Source of the DNA: Planctomycetota bacterium
Lineage (GTDB): Bacteria; Planctomycetota; Planctomycetia; Pirellulales; JADFKK01
NCBI GenBank assembly: GCA_022564995.1
Contig: JADFKK010000015.1
Span: forward strand, 1-48,606
DNA: 48,606 nucleotides
Direction: 5' to 3'
The notes under the pieces: generated by a model
Told to the model about the DNA's origin: nothing
The model's database searches: none
What the model saw: only the letters and a program-made list of their open reading frames with translations
Program-made: the position numbers and the translations under genes
In this document: positions 25,720-34,609 of the stretch, piece by piece
Numbering within the stretch: position 1 is the stretch's first letter
Layout of the letters: the number at the start of each line of letters is the position of its first letter

Positions 25720-25947
25720 AAGTTGCGCGTTTTTTAGTCCCGGAGGGACGACATCGAATAGCCTGGGGCGTCAGCCCCAGGGATAATGTCGATGATCCAC
25801 CGGAAAGCCCCGGAGGGGCGACACACAGTGTGGCGTCATCCGATGTCGCCCCTCCGGGGCTTTCAGAACTTGATTCGACCACGATTTCCTGGGGCTCACG
25901 CCCCAGGCTATTTGATGTCGCCGCTCCGCGGCTAGTTTGCGCAACTT
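25720..25947. repeat. Nested 228-base cruciform-type repeat
   Basis: Outer arms are about 60 bases each (25720-25780 and 25887-25947), containing TAGCCTGGGGCGTCAGCCCC and CCTGGGGCTCACGCCCCAGG. Inner arms are GAAAGCCCCGGAGGGGCGAC (from 25803) and GTCGCCCCTCCGGGGCTTTC (to 25864). The words GCCCCGGAGGGGCGAC and GCCTGGGGC are typical planctomycete dispersed repeats. The element lies directly before the chimeric gene and may have displaced its native promoter. Confidence 0.85.
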
Positions 25948-25955
25948 CAAAACTC

Positions 25956-26543
25956 ATGCTTCAGGCCGTTATGTTGTTGGCCTGTATGTTGTCGACGCCC
26001 CTTCAGGCGGCCGATCCATTCGCGGCCGGGGTGCGAACCACCGGTCCGCTGACGGCGGCCGAGGAGCAGAAGACCTTCAAGCTGCCGCCCGGCTTTGAGA
26101 TTCAGTTGGTCGCCGCCGAGCCCGACATCTACAAACCGCTCAACATGGCCTTCGACGCGCGCGGCCGGCTGTGGGTCACCGATACCGTCGAGCATCCCTT
26201 CCCTGCTCCGCCCAGTCGCCAGGGCCGCGACACGCTGAAGATTCTCGAAGACACCGACGTCGACGTCGCCTTTCGCACCACCACCCTGACGCTGGTCAAC
26301 GGCAAAGTCGTCTCCGGCCTGTTCCGCCGCGCCGCAGGCGCCACGCTGGTGTTCGTCGACGACAAAGGCAAGGAGTTCACCGTCTCCAAAAGCGACATCG
26401 AAGAGCAAAACAAGTCGCACCTCTCGCTGATGCCGGCCAACCTGGTCGAGACGATCCCCGAGCGAGACTTCCAAAACCTGCTGGCCTATCTACTATCCCA
26501 GCGCGCGGCGAGCGAGAAGTGCGCTTGTTATGCTGAAGCATAA
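25956..26543 (+). pseudogene. Internally deleted PVC-type membrane-bound dehydrogenase / heme-binding protein remnant
   Basis: This 195-codon frame begins with a signal peptide (MLQAVMLLACMLSTPLQA) and the N-terminus of the large Pirellula/Verrucomicrobium-type dehydrogenase family (KLPPGFEIQLVAAEPDIYKPLNMAFDARGRLWVTDTVEHPFP...GRDTLKILEDTD). At about residue 103 (near 26262) it jumps directly to the C-terminal end of the associated heme-binding domain (LVNGKVVSGLFRRAAGATLVFVDDKGKEFTV..DIEEQ..S..LMPANLVETIPERDFQNLLAYLLSQRA). Most of a protein that is usually around 1000 residues, including the CxxCH heme site, is missing. The join is in frame and no stop interrupts it, so a short secreted product is possible, but loss of function is likelier. 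Confidence 0.8.
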
Positions 26544-26544
26544 C

Positions 26545-27153
26545 CTACGATGACTGCCGCCCGGGATCGACCAGCAGCGAAAACTCCGGCAACAGCGGCG
26601 TGGTGTAGGTCTCGCCGAAGGCAACGTCTTGCGTATCCCACCCGTCGCCCGACCGTCGAAACACCCGCATCGTCGGATGGGCGGCGTCTTGCCGATTGTC
26701 GAGAATCCAGTACTCCTGAATGCTCGGCACTTGAAGGTAGAGTTCGACGTTGCGAACCAGATCTTTGTCGGGGTCGGATTCGCTGATAATCTCCACGACG
26801 AGAATCGGGCTGACCTCATCCCAGGCGACATTCGGCTGTCGATCCGTGGGAAAATCACGATACGCCACGACATCCGGCTCAGGAGCCGTCGTCCATGTCA
26901 TACCGGGCACAAACACGCGGGCTTTGTCGGTAGCGTAATTGATCCCGTCGGGACGTTGCTCACTGTATTGCATCAACTTCTTGAGAATAAACTTTTCGAT
27001 CCAGTCGTGTGGTTGAGCTGGTAGCGGTGTCACGTACAGCCTCCCTTCGATCAGTTCGTACTGATAGCCCAGTTCGTAATCGCTCTCGGTGAACAACTCC
27101 AGCGTGAGCGTTCGCCCGTGATCGCCGGGGCCGAGTTGAGTGACGGTGGCCAC
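26545..27153 (-). CDS. Uma2-family (DUF820) restriction-endonuclease-like protein
   Basis: This 202-residue protein has the Uma2 pattern: YELIEGRLYVTP near 32-43, EPDVVAYRDFP near 92-102 with Asp94, SPILVVEIISESDPDKDL near 115-132 with Glu121, and NVELYLQVPSIQEYWILDNR near 135-154. These match the PD-(D/E)xK nuclease core of the family, which is greatly expanded in cyanobacteria and planctomycetes and has poorly known function. It starts at GTG 27153 with AAAGGA about 9 bases upstream. It converges with the chimeric gene: the two stop codons are separated by one base. The 281 bases upstream (27154-27434) hold no gene. Confidence 0.9.
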   Translation of the reverse strand: MATVTQLGPGDHGRTLTLELFTESDYELGYQYELIEGRLYVTPLPAQPHDWIEKFILKKLMQYSEQRPDGINYATDKARVFVPGMTWTTAPEPDVVAYRDFPTDRQPNVAWDEVSPILVVEIISESDPDKDLVRNVELYLQVPSIQEYWILDNRQDAAHPTMRVFRRSGDGWDTQDVAFGETYTTPLLPEFSLLVDPGRQSS

Positions 27154-27434
27154 GCTTTTGGTCCTTTCACAAAGAAACCGTGGAGGGATGGGAAGCTGTT
27201 GCCATTATATCTCGGCTCGCCAGGGAGGGAAACAAGACCTCGTGCGCGGATGGCCGGCCCTGAATCGGTCCGGCGTTTGAAAGACGTTGACGGCTTTCAC
27301 AACGGGATGCACGCCGACACGCTGCCATCCCTTATGTTGTAGCCAAATCGACTTTCAACACGCCCGGTCCTTTGACAGGACGACTGGGCAAAACGCCGAC
27401 TCGACGTCGTTAGCCAAGCCGGTATACGGCTCTT

Positions 27435-27941
27435 TCACTCACGTGGTGAAAAGGTTCGGGTCTCAAACGCCCTCTTAATCGGTAGATCCTCTGGAGCTTT
27501 GACGATCAAGACGACGACGTAAGTGTGCCATGCCCAGGCAGCTTGTGCCGGGAAGAACTTCTTTCCCTGCTCTTTTGCGGCCGCAAAGACAGCCGGGGGC
27601 TCTCCGCCCATTTCGCCAGTCTCGTATCCTTTCAGGATGCACCGCTTCTTGCTCGGCAGTTCGAGATTCTGGACCACAATACCAACCGGCTTTGCCAGCA
27701 TCTTGCCGTTCACTGTATCAACGAGAAGTATGCGTTCGCCGCCCTTGCCAAACACGTCGGCTCTAACCCCTTCAATCGTCAAGTAGGTGCCAAGTCGGTC
27801 GTTCAGAATGCCGCCGGGCTCCCGGGGTCCCCTTAACGGCCGCGCCTCCTTGCCAATGACGGGGAACGGTTCATCCGCGAGCGTGTCGTTAAGAATCCCA
27901 AAGACGGCTACCGCGACTGCCAGATAAGCAAAGCTTTTCAT
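27435..27941 (-). CDS. Secreted hypothetical protein
   Basis: This 168-residue protein has a signal peptide (MKSFAYLAVAVAVFGILNDTLA) followed by DEPFPVIGKEARPLRGPREPGG. The mature part resembles a small beta-fold: GTYLTIEGVRADVFGKGGERILLVDTVNGKMLAKPVGIVVQNLELP, then a region ending ...AWHTYVVVLIVKAPEDLPIKRAFETR. I do not recognise a family. The start at 27941 has GTGGAG six bases upstream; an in-frame ATG at 27962 would add seven residues. It probably acts outside the cytoplasmic membrane; its function is unknown. Confidence 0.75.
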   Translation of the reverse strand: MKSFAYLAVAVAVFGILNDTLADEPFPVIGKEARPLRGPREPGGILNDRLGTYLTIEGVRADVFGKGGERILLVDTVNGKMLAKPVGIVVQNLELPSKKRCILKGYETGEMGGEPPAVFAAAKEQGKKFFPAQAAWAWHTYVVVLIVKAPEDLPIKRAFETRTFSPRE

Positions 27942-28359
27942 CGTCAACTCCACCACAGACATGGGCCACGAAATTCGGAACAGGGACGCCAGTGTGCTAA
28001 ACTATCGCTTCTGTGTCAATAGCAGTCCGACTGGCCTGCGTAGTTGTTACGAAACTGTTACATATACTTATTATGGACTGTTCACGTGTGAATCCAGGGC
28101 GTCCTGACGGCACGCGAATCAAGCTCAAGAAGACGTCCCCGTAAAGTCGCGTGTCCCGGGGCCGTTGTGATTACAACCGGCTGCGAAAAATAAATTGTCT
28201 CAACAGACGCGGCACCACAGAAACCTGTGGTCTGAATGCACGGGTGGTCGGCTTTGATTTGCGGTCTCGGACCCGATGAATCGGGTCACGACGAGCGGCG
28301 AATGAGCCGGGCGGCTAGAGTCGTGAAACCGACTCGCCGGCGCGTTGTACTGGTCGTCC
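27942..28359. other. Intergenic, no gene seen
   Basis: This is the divergent gap between the secreted hypothetical (minus) and the sigma-factor locus (plus). Promoters for both must be here. I see no clear sigma-70 boxes or gene; there is no strong Shine-Dalgarno before 28360. Confidence 0.4.
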
Positions 28360-28938
28360 ATGAGCGATGCGACTCGTATTTTGGAGGCGATCGACCGGGG
28401 CGATCCTCAGGCGGCGGAGCAATTGCTGCCGCTGGTGTATGAATAGCTGCGGCGGTTGGCGGCGCAGCGGTTGGCGGCCGAAAAGCCGGGCCAAACGCTG
28501 CAGGCTACGGCGCTGGTCCACGAAGCGTATCTGCGGCTGGTCGGTTCGTCGGATCAACGGGGATCGACGTGGAACAGCCGCGGCCACTTCTTCGCCGCGG
28601 CGGCCGAAGCCATGCGACGAATTCTGATCGACAACGCCCGGCAAAAGGCCCGACCGAAGCACGGCGGTGACCGGCGGCGTTTTGATTTCGACGAGCTTGA
28701 TTTGGCCGATGAGAGCGCTGCGGACGACGTGCTGGCGCTCGATGAGTCGTTGGAGAAGCTCGCCACGGTCGACCAAACGATCGCCGACGTGGTCAAGCTG
28801 CGTTACTTCGCGGGCCTGACGATTCAAGAGACCGCGGCCAACCTGGACATCTCGGTGCGAACGGCCAATCGACATTGGGCGTACGCGAAGGCATGGTTGT
28901 TTCGGGAGCTGGAGGAAGGGGAGGAATTTGGGATTTAG
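28360..28938 (+). pseudogene. ECF-type sigma factor with in-frame TAG at codon 29
   Basis: A 192-codon frame encodes a sigma-70-family factor of the planctomycete kinase-linked type: MSDATRILEAIDRGDPQAAEQLLPLVYE-(TAG)-LRRLAAQRLAAEKPGQTLQATALVHEAYLRLVG (region 2) and SLEKLATVDQTIADVVKLRYFAGLTIQETAANLDISVRTANRHWAYAKAWLFREL (region 4 helix-turn-helix). The TAG at 28444-28446 replaces the Glu codon expected in VYEELRRLA. A single G-to-T change would explain it. Everything else is intact. Re-initiation at TTG 28456 would lose part of region 2. A Ser/Thr kinase follows, as usual for this group. Confidence 0.85.
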
Positions 28939-28952
28939 AATTTGGGATTTGT

Positions 28953-28976
28953 AAAGCCGCGACCAGTGGTCGCGCC
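28953..28976. repeat. Third copy (inverted) of the GCGACC palindrome
   Basis: AAAGCCGCGACCAGTGGTCG continuing CGCC is the reverse complement of the element placed before nuoD and nuoF. The stem is GCGACC/GGTCGC at 28959-28973. Here it lies between the sigma factor and kinase genes. Confidence 0.75.
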
Positions 28977-29099
28977 GGGACTTGAGTTTTTCGGAAAGCT
29001 TGCCTTTTTCGTGGCACAGGGGAAGCATGAAACTCGCATTGTCTAGTGAGCAGGTAGCATCGGGCCGTTGCGCTCCGGCCGACCGGCAAGGAATTCACC

Positions 29100-30843
29100 A
29101 TGGACCCCCGAGAAAAAGCCGTTAAGGACGTGTTCGATCGGGCGTTGGAAATCGCTTCGCCCGAGCAGCGGCAGGCCTTTCTCGACGAGGCCTGCGGTGA
29201 TGACGCGGATTTGCGAAGCCAGGTCGACGCGCTGTTGCGTGCGCACGATCAGGCCGGCAGCTTTCTCGAAGCGCCGGCGCGACCCGAGGTGACGGTAGAT
29301 GAAGAGGGCGGCTCGGCCGGCTCAAATCCGTCGGTCGAAGACCTGTCGCCCGGCACGTTAATCGGTACGGGGATCGGACCCTATAAGCTGCTCCAGCAAA
29401 TCGGCAGCGGCGGCATGGGCACGGTTTACATGGCCGAGCAGATCGAGCCGGTAAGGCGCCGTGTGGCGCTGAAGGTCATCAACCCCGGCATGGACAGCCG
29501 GCAAGTGATCGCCCGCTTCGAGGCCGAGCGGCAAGCGCTGGCGATGATGGATCACCAGAACATCGCCCGAGTTCTCGACGCGGGAACGACCCTCGGGCGT
29601 CCCTACTTCGTGATGGAGTTGGTCAAGGGCATGTCGATTGTGGAGTATTGTGACTAGAACCGGCTAAACGTGCGCGAGCGGCTGGAGCTTTTCACGCAAG
29701 TCTGTCAGGCGGTGCAGCATGCCCATCAAAAGGGCATCATCCACCGCGACATCAAGCCGTCGAACATCCTGGTAACGATGTACGACGACCGGGCCGTGCC
29801 GAAGGTGATCGACTTCGGCGTGGCCAAGGCCATCAAGCAGCGGCTCACTCAGAAGACGATCTTCACCCAATTCGGCCAGATCGTCGGCACGCTGGAATAC
29901 ATGAGCCCCGAACAGGCGAACCTAAGCGCGCTGGACGTCGACACCCGTAGCGACATTTACTCGCTGGGCGTGCTGCTCTACGAATTGCTCACGGGAGCCA
30001 CGCCGCTGGACGGCCACAAGCTGCGCGAGGCGGCTTTCGATGAGATGCTCAGAACGATTCGCGAGCAGGAACCGCCCAAGCCGAGCACGCGGCTGAGCGA
30101 CTCGGGCGAGGCGCTGGCGACGATTTCGGCGCACCGCAATTTGCCGCCCAAGCGTCTGTCGTTGCTGGTCCGCGGCGAATTGGATTGGATCGTGATGCGA
30201 TCTCTGGAGAAGAATCGCGCTCGTCGCTACGACACCGCCGCCGCGTTTGCCGCCGACGTGCAGCGCTATCTGGCCGGCGACGCGGTCGATGCCGGGCCGC
30301 CGTCGGCCGCTTACAAATTGAGGAAACTCGCCCGCAAGCACCGCACCGCGATCGGGGTGGCCGTGTCGTTCGCCGCGGTCTTGCTTGTCGCGGCAACGGT
30401 GAGTACCTGGCTGGCGATTCGGGCCACCAACTCCGCGGCGCTGGCCCGCGAAAGCCTAGTGAGTGTCTGAGTCTTTGGCGGTGCTCGGTCGCTGCCTCGT
30501 CGACCAGAAACGCTACGCCGAGGCCGAGCAGCAATGGCGCCAATGCCTGGCGATCCGCGAGGAGAAGACTCCGGACCATTGGCGCCGATTCGACGCGCTC
30601 GTCCAACTGGGCGCCAGCCTGACGGGCCAGATGAAATTCGAGCAGGCCGAGCCGCTCGCGATCGAAGGTTATCAGGGGCTTGCCGACCGCCGGAAATCGG
30701 CCGGCGATAAGCGGCGCACGATGCGGGCGCTGCGGCAAATTGTCGAACTCTACGAGGCCTGGAAAAAACCAGCCAAGGCGAAGCCGTGGCAAGACAAGCT
30801 GTCGGCCGCCGAAGTCGAGCCGGCCTGCAATTCGCCGCCGTAG
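29100..30843 (+). pseudogene. Ser/Thr protein kinase with TPR tail, interrupted by TAG and a deletion/frameshift
   Basis: The frame from ATG 29100 encodes the N-lobe (IGSGGMGTVYMAEQIEPVRRRVALKVI, Gly loop and Lys) and stops at TAG 29655-29657, where CAG (Gln) is expected in EYCDQNRL. The same frame then continues through [30 protein letters not shown] and a membrane helix ([24 protein letters not shown]) to a TGA at 30468-30470. A tail of TPR type (SLAVLGRCLVDQKRYAEAEQQWRQCLAIREEKTPDHW...) follows in the +1 frame to 30843. Several hundred residues normally between helix and tail are missing. Family members are membrane receptor-type kinases linked to the adjacent sigma factor. This copy is probably inactive. 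Confidence 0.87.
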
Positions 30844-31022
30844 CTTCTTTTCTGTTTCTCACTTCTTCCCTGTTCCCGGGCCGTCGAGTCTATCTCAGGC
30901 GGTGCTGCGTGGAACGTCTTGCCGTCTTGAAACGAAAGGAGGGTGCGCCATGACTTGACGACGCTATGGAAACGATCTGACATTCAACCGAGTCACTTAC
31001 ATCAAGAACAAAGGAACCTACC

Positions 31023-31490
31023 ATGATTTGCAAAATCGCTTTCTTATCGGCAGTGACCCTGACCGTCTTGCTCGGCCACCGTGCATCCGTTTCGGCCCAA
31101 ACCGTCTCCGGTGGTGGGCAAGTCGATGCCGGTCAGTTGATCAAATTCGCCTTCACGGCCACAACGCTCGACGATGGCAGCGTGATCGGACAGGCGCAAT
31201 TCCAACTTCCCGAGCAGGGTGTCCGGCTACACATCGAGATCGATTGCCTGCTGGTCGTCGACAACATCGCGGTCATGACCGGAGTGGTCACCAACTCCGC
31301 CGATCCAACGGACGTGGGCCGGACTGCTCTTTTTGCAGTGATCGACGGCGGTGAAGGTGCGAACGGTCTCAGCGACGGGTTTACGGGTCCATTTGAAATC
31401 CGGTCCTTTTTGGATTGCGATGACATCGGTCCTCCTCCGCCGAGCTTTTTTTCGCCGATCGACGCAGGCAACATCCAGGTGCTGCCGTAA
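31023..31490 (+). CDS. Small secreted hypothetical protein
   Basis: This 155-residue protein has a signal peptide (MICKIAFLSAVTLTVLLGHRASVSA) and a mature beta-rich region: QTVSGGGQVDAGQLIKFAFTATTLDDGSVIGQAQFQLPEQGVRLHIEIDCLLVVDNIAVMTGVVTNSADPTDVGRTALFAVIDGGEG. This pattern (GGGxxD.......F.F.A....DGSV.GQ.Q) resembles post-translocation beta-sandwich proteins found widely in bacteria. Two cysteines remain in the mature form. AAAGGAACC precedes the start. It stands alone and ends in a terminator; no partner is evident. Confidence 0.78.
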   Translation: MICKIAFLSAVTLTVLLGHRASVSAQTVSGGGQVDAGQLIKFAFTATTLDDGSVIGQAQFQLPEQGVRLHIEIDCLLVVDNIAVMTGVVTNSADPTDVGRTALFAVIDGGEGANGLSDGFTGPFEIRSFLDCDDIGPPPPSFFSPIDAGNIQVLP

Positions 31491-31512
31491 CGCCGCAAGA
31501 CTATGCGAGCAA

Positions 31513-31553
31513 GTCGCCCCTGTCGCGATTCGTAGCGGCAGGGGCGGCTTTTT
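31513..31553 (+). terminator. Rho-independent terminator
   Basis: GTCGCCCCTGTCGC pairs with GCGGCAGGGGCGGC around a short loop and is followed by TTTTT, 23 bases after the secreted protein's stop codon. Confidence 0.88.
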
Positions 31554-31842
31554 CTTTGTGGCAACGGATAATCGCCTCTCGATCAATCTCGGCAAACAAC
31601 CGCGATTTACGTGCGCCTGCGGACCATTTTATCTGATATCTAGCAGTGCGGTTCCGCACGAGCATGGGTAAAGAATGTCTTTTCCGCACGCGGGCTGTGG
31701 CTGCCGACGGAAAGGTTGGATTTCCAATCGTCGCTCGGATCGGCTAGAATGGGGGCGGCCTGCAACGTCAGGTTCCCACCCCGAAAAAGTCGGCATGCCC
31801 CGACACCGCACGAAGCGTGTCGCACGCCAAGGAGAATCACCG

Positions 31843-34221
31843 ATGACCGATCCGGCGCTTGGTTTTCGCCGTTGTTTTGCTTTGCCAATGACACTAGCCC
31901 GACGCGCAAGCGAGGGATCGGTGCGAGAACGCTTATTCCCCTCGCTTGCGCGTCGGGCTGGTGTTGTCGGCCTTGTAGCCATCGCCACATTGCTACCCCT
32001 GCGCCTCTTCGCCGCCGAAAAACAACCGACGCCGCAACAAACGGCCGAGGGGCTCGCGCTGTTCAAGAAAGACGTGCGGTTGATTCTGGCCCATCATTGC
32101 GTCGACTGTCACGGCGGGACGGAGACCGAGGGCGAGTTGGACATGACGACGCGCGAAGGATTGCTCAAGGGCGGCGACGAGGGCATCGCGGTCGTCCCCT
32201 TTAGCGCGGAAAAAAGCCGGCTGGTTCGATTGATCACGCATGCCGAAAAACCACACATGCCGGAAGACAAAGAGAAGCTGCCGGCGGACGAAATCGCCAA
32301 GATCGTCCGCTGGATTAACTTGGGGGCGCCTTATGACCAACCGTTGATCGATCCGTCGATTAAGAACAGCGACTGGACCAAGCGGAAGATACCCGAGGGC
32401 AGCCGCAAGTATTGGGCATTTCTGCCGATCCAGCGTGTTGAGCCGCCGAGCGTAAAAAACGCCGCCTGGTGTCGCACGCCGATCGATCGGTTTGTCATGC
32501 GCACGCTGGAAGCCAAGGGCCTTACGCCCAACGACCCGGTCGGCCGGCGGAAGTTGATCCGCCGGGTTTATTTCGATCTGATCGGACTGCCGCCGACGCC
32601 CGAGGAAATCGAGACGTTCATCGCCGACAAAGACCCGCGGGCTTACGAGAAATTGCTCGACCGTCTGCTGGCGAGCGAACACTTCGGCGAGCGCTGGGGC
32701 AGCCATTGGCTGGACGTGGCCCGATTTGCCGAGAGTCACGGCTTCGAGCAAGACTACGATCGGCCGTTTGCGTTTCACTATCGCGACTTCGTGATTAAAG
32801 CGCTGAACCAAGACATGCCGTTCAACCAGTTCGTCCGTTGGCAACTGGCCGGCGACGAGATCGCGCCGGACAACTCGCTGGCGATGATGGCCACGGGCTT
32901 TCTCGGCGCCGGCGTGTTCCCCACGCAGATCACCGCCAACGAAGTCGAGCGAACCCGCTACGACGCCCTGGACGACATGGCGTCGACCACGGGCACGGCG
33001 ATGCTGGGACTGTCGATCGGTTGCGCCCGCTGTCACGATCACAAGTACGACCCAATCCCGTCGTCGGATTATTACCGGCTATTGTCGACTTTTACGACGA
33101 CGGTCCGCAGTAACATCGATCTCGATATCTCCGTCACCGACCCGCAGTCCAAAATCAAGCCGACAGGCAAGAAAGAAAAAGTGATGGTGTGCAGCGAGGG
33201 TTTTAAGCCGATCCGGCATCACACCCAGGGGGCCGACTTTTTCAAACAGACCTATTTCCTCCTCCGCGGCGATTGCAGCAAGAAACAGGGCACGGCTCAG
33301 CAAGGCTTCTTGCAGGTTCTCAACACGGCGCCGGACGGAGACAAACATTGGCAGATTCCGCCGCCCAAAGGCTGGCGCACGTCGTATCGCCGCCGGGCAC
33401 TGGCCGGCTGGATCACCGACACCAAGTACGGAGCCGGCAATCTGCTCGCCCGGGTGATCGTCAACCGGCTGTGGCAGCATCACACGGGCCGCGGCATCGT
33501 CGCCACGCCCAACGATTTCGGCCGCCAGGGCCAGCAACCGACGCATCCGCAGTTGCTCGACTGGCTGGCCAGCGAGCTGATGCGGCAGCAGTGGCGGCTC
33601 AAACCGCTGCACAAGCTGATGATGACCAGCGCGGTCTACATGCAGGGCACGCAGTCGGACGCGGCCGACGTGAAGATCGACCCGAACAATCATTTCTGTT
33701 GGCGACGCTCGCCGCGGCGATTGGAAGCCGAGGCGATCCGCGATTCGATGCTGGCCATCGGCGGACAGCTCGACGAGCGAATGTTCGGCAAGGGAACGCT
33801 GGATCAAGGGCACAAGCGGCGCAGCATCTACTTCACGATCAAACGCAGCAAGCTGATCCCCGTGATGCAATTGTTCGACGCCTCGCAAGCGCTGGTGAGC
33901 ATCGGCCAGCGGCCCAGCACGACCATCGCCCCGCAGGCCCTCTCGTTCATGAACAGCCCGCAAGTGCGGAGTTACGCCGACGGCTTCGCCAAACGTCTCG
34001 CCCCGATGATGGATCGCTCGCCGGCGGCGGCGGTCGAACGGGGCTACGCGATCGCGCTGGGTCGTCCGCCCGGCGACGAAGAGCGGGCCGACATGACCGC
34101 GTTTCTAAAGCAGCAAATCGCTTCGTATGGTGTTGCCAAGAAACCGAACAGCCGGCACTTGGCGCTGACCGACTTGTGTCAGGTGTTGTTTAGTTTGAAC
34201 GAGTTTGTCTACCCGGATTGA
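31843..34221 (+). CDS. DUF1549/DUF1553 planctomycete cytochrome c-like protein (PSD1 family), copy 1
   Basis: This 792-residue exported protein has a signal-type helix (GLVAIATLLPLRLFA near 43-57), a PSD1 cytochrome c-like domain with Cys86-x-x-Cys89-His90 (HHCVDCHGG), DUF1549 (about 230-430) with a second CxxCH (GCARCHDHKYDP), and DUF1553 (about 520-790; NLLARVIVNRLWQHHTGRGIVATPNDFG...PTHPQLLDWLA). Such proteins are abundant in planctomycetes and are usually paired with DUF1501 genes; the biochemical role is not settled. ATG 31843 has AAGGAGA seven bases upstream. Residues about 16-42 come from a dispersed repeat that precedes the signal helix. Its usual DUF1501 partner lies 1.8 kb downstream, beyond three toxin-antitoxin modules. 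Confidence 0.92.
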   Translation: MTDPALGFRRCFALPMTLARRASEGSVRERLFPSLARRAGVVGLVAIATLLPLRLFAAEKQPTPQQTAEGLALFKKDVRLILAHHCVDCHGGTETEGELDMTTREGLLKGGDEGIAVVPFSAEKSRLVRLITHAEKPHMPEDKEKLPADEIAKIVRWINLGAPYDQPLIDPSIKNSDWTKRKIPEGSRKYWAFLPIQRVEPPSVKNAAWCRTPIDRFVMRTLEAKGLTPNDPVGRRKLIRRVYFDLIGLPPTPEEIETFIADKDPRAYEKLLDRLLASEHFGERWGSHWLDVARFAESHGFEQDYDRPFAFHYRDFVIKALNQDMPFNQFVRWQLAGDEIAPDNSLAMMATGFLGAGVFPTQITANEVERTRYDALDDMASTTGTAMLGLSIGCARCHDHKYDPIPSSDYYRLLSTFTTTVRSNIDLDISVTDPQSKIKPTGKKEKVMVCSEGFKPIRHHTQGADFFKQTYFLLRGDCSKKQGTAQQGFLQVLNTAPDGDKHWQIPPPKGWRTSYRRRALAGWITDTKYGAGNLLARVIVNRLWQHHTGRGIVATPNDFGRQGQQPTHPQLLDWLASELMRQQWRLKPLHKLMMTSAVYMQGTQSDAADVKIDPNNHFCWRRSPRRLEAEAIRDSMLAIGGQLDERMFGKGTLDQGHKRRSIYFTIKRSKLIPVMQLFDASQALVSIGQRPSTTIAPQALSFMNSPQVRSYADGFAKRLAPMMDRSPAAAVERGYAIALGRPPGDEERADMTAFLKQQIASYGVAKKPNSRHLALTDLCQVLFSLNEFVYPD
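31890..31967. repeat. Dispersed palindrome inside the signal region of the PSD1 gene
   Basis: GACACTAGCCCGACGCGCAA then GCGAGGG (31890-31916) pairs with CCCTCGCTTGCGCGTCGGGC then TGGTGTTGTC (31938-31967). Translated, the arms give LARRASEG and SLARRAG, peptides frequent in planctomycete proteins. The repeat sits in frame ahead of the membrane helix. A related palindrome occurs at 43840-43923. Confidence 0.85.
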
Positions 34222-34288
34222 GGTGGGAGCAGCCGGAAACCGGGGTCTCTGGGAGAAAATGGTCGCAGACGCAGTCGAGACGGAGGGG

Positions 34289-34294
34289 TATAAT
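34289..34294 (+). promoter_or_regulatory. Candidate -10 box for the toxin-antitoxin array
   Basis: A perfect TATAAT hexamer in a GC-rich setting lies 79 bases before the first antitoxin ATG. No convincing -35 box is seen 16-18 bases upstream, so the call is tentative. Confidence 0.4.
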
Positions 34295-34307
34295 AGAGAG
34301 GCACACC

Positions 34308-34331
34308 TGCGACAATCGCATTGAGGTCGCA
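34308..34331. promoter_or_regulatory. Candidate operator dyad upstream of antitoxin 1
   Basis: TGCGAC-N12-GTCGCA lies between the candidate -10 and the antitoxin start. This is a plausible site for autoregulation by an antitoxin or antitoxin-toxin complex, but no binding is demonstrated. Confidence 0.35.
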
Positions 34332-34372
34332 ACATATTTCACCGCACCATTTCCAGTTCGGAGTGGAACACC

Positions 34373-34609
34373 ATGACCAAGATTGTTATCAACCCAGCAG
34401 CAGCCGGACAACTCTCCGGCATTGAGACGACGGTTGAACTATGCGATCCGTCGGGCAATCTGCTGGGATACTTCAGCCCCAAGGTCGATCCCGCGCTGTA
34501 CGATCAAGTGGAGATTCCGATCAGCGAAGACGAATTGGATCGGCGGCAGCAGGCTGGTGGCGGCCGACCACTAAAAGAAATCGTCCGGGACATGGAAAGC
34601 CGGGAATGA
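34373..34609 (+). CDS. Tandem module 1 antitoxin
   Basis: This 78-residue acidic protein begins MTKIVINPAAAGQLSGIETTVELCDPSGNLLGYFSP. The N-terminal half looks like beta strands and the C-terminal half (PISEDELDRRQQAGGGRPLKEIVRDMESRE) like an amphipathic toxin-binding helix. It resembles no classical RHH or Phd antitoxin that I recognise, but the same gene type recurs at 34903 and 35461, each time immediately before a toxin. TTCGGAGTGG precedes the start. It overlaps its toxin by ATGA. The antitoxin role is inferred from order and size. Confidence 0.75.
   Translation: MTKIVINPAAAGQLSGIETTVELCDPSGNLLGYFSPKVDPALYDQVEIPISEDELDRRQQAGGGRPLKEIVRDMESRE

Noticed and set aside
28444..28446. Genome-wide reassignment of TAG
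   Set aside because: TAG is the natural stop of nuoB, nuoH, nuoN and the second DUF1501 gene, so a general recoding is not supported.
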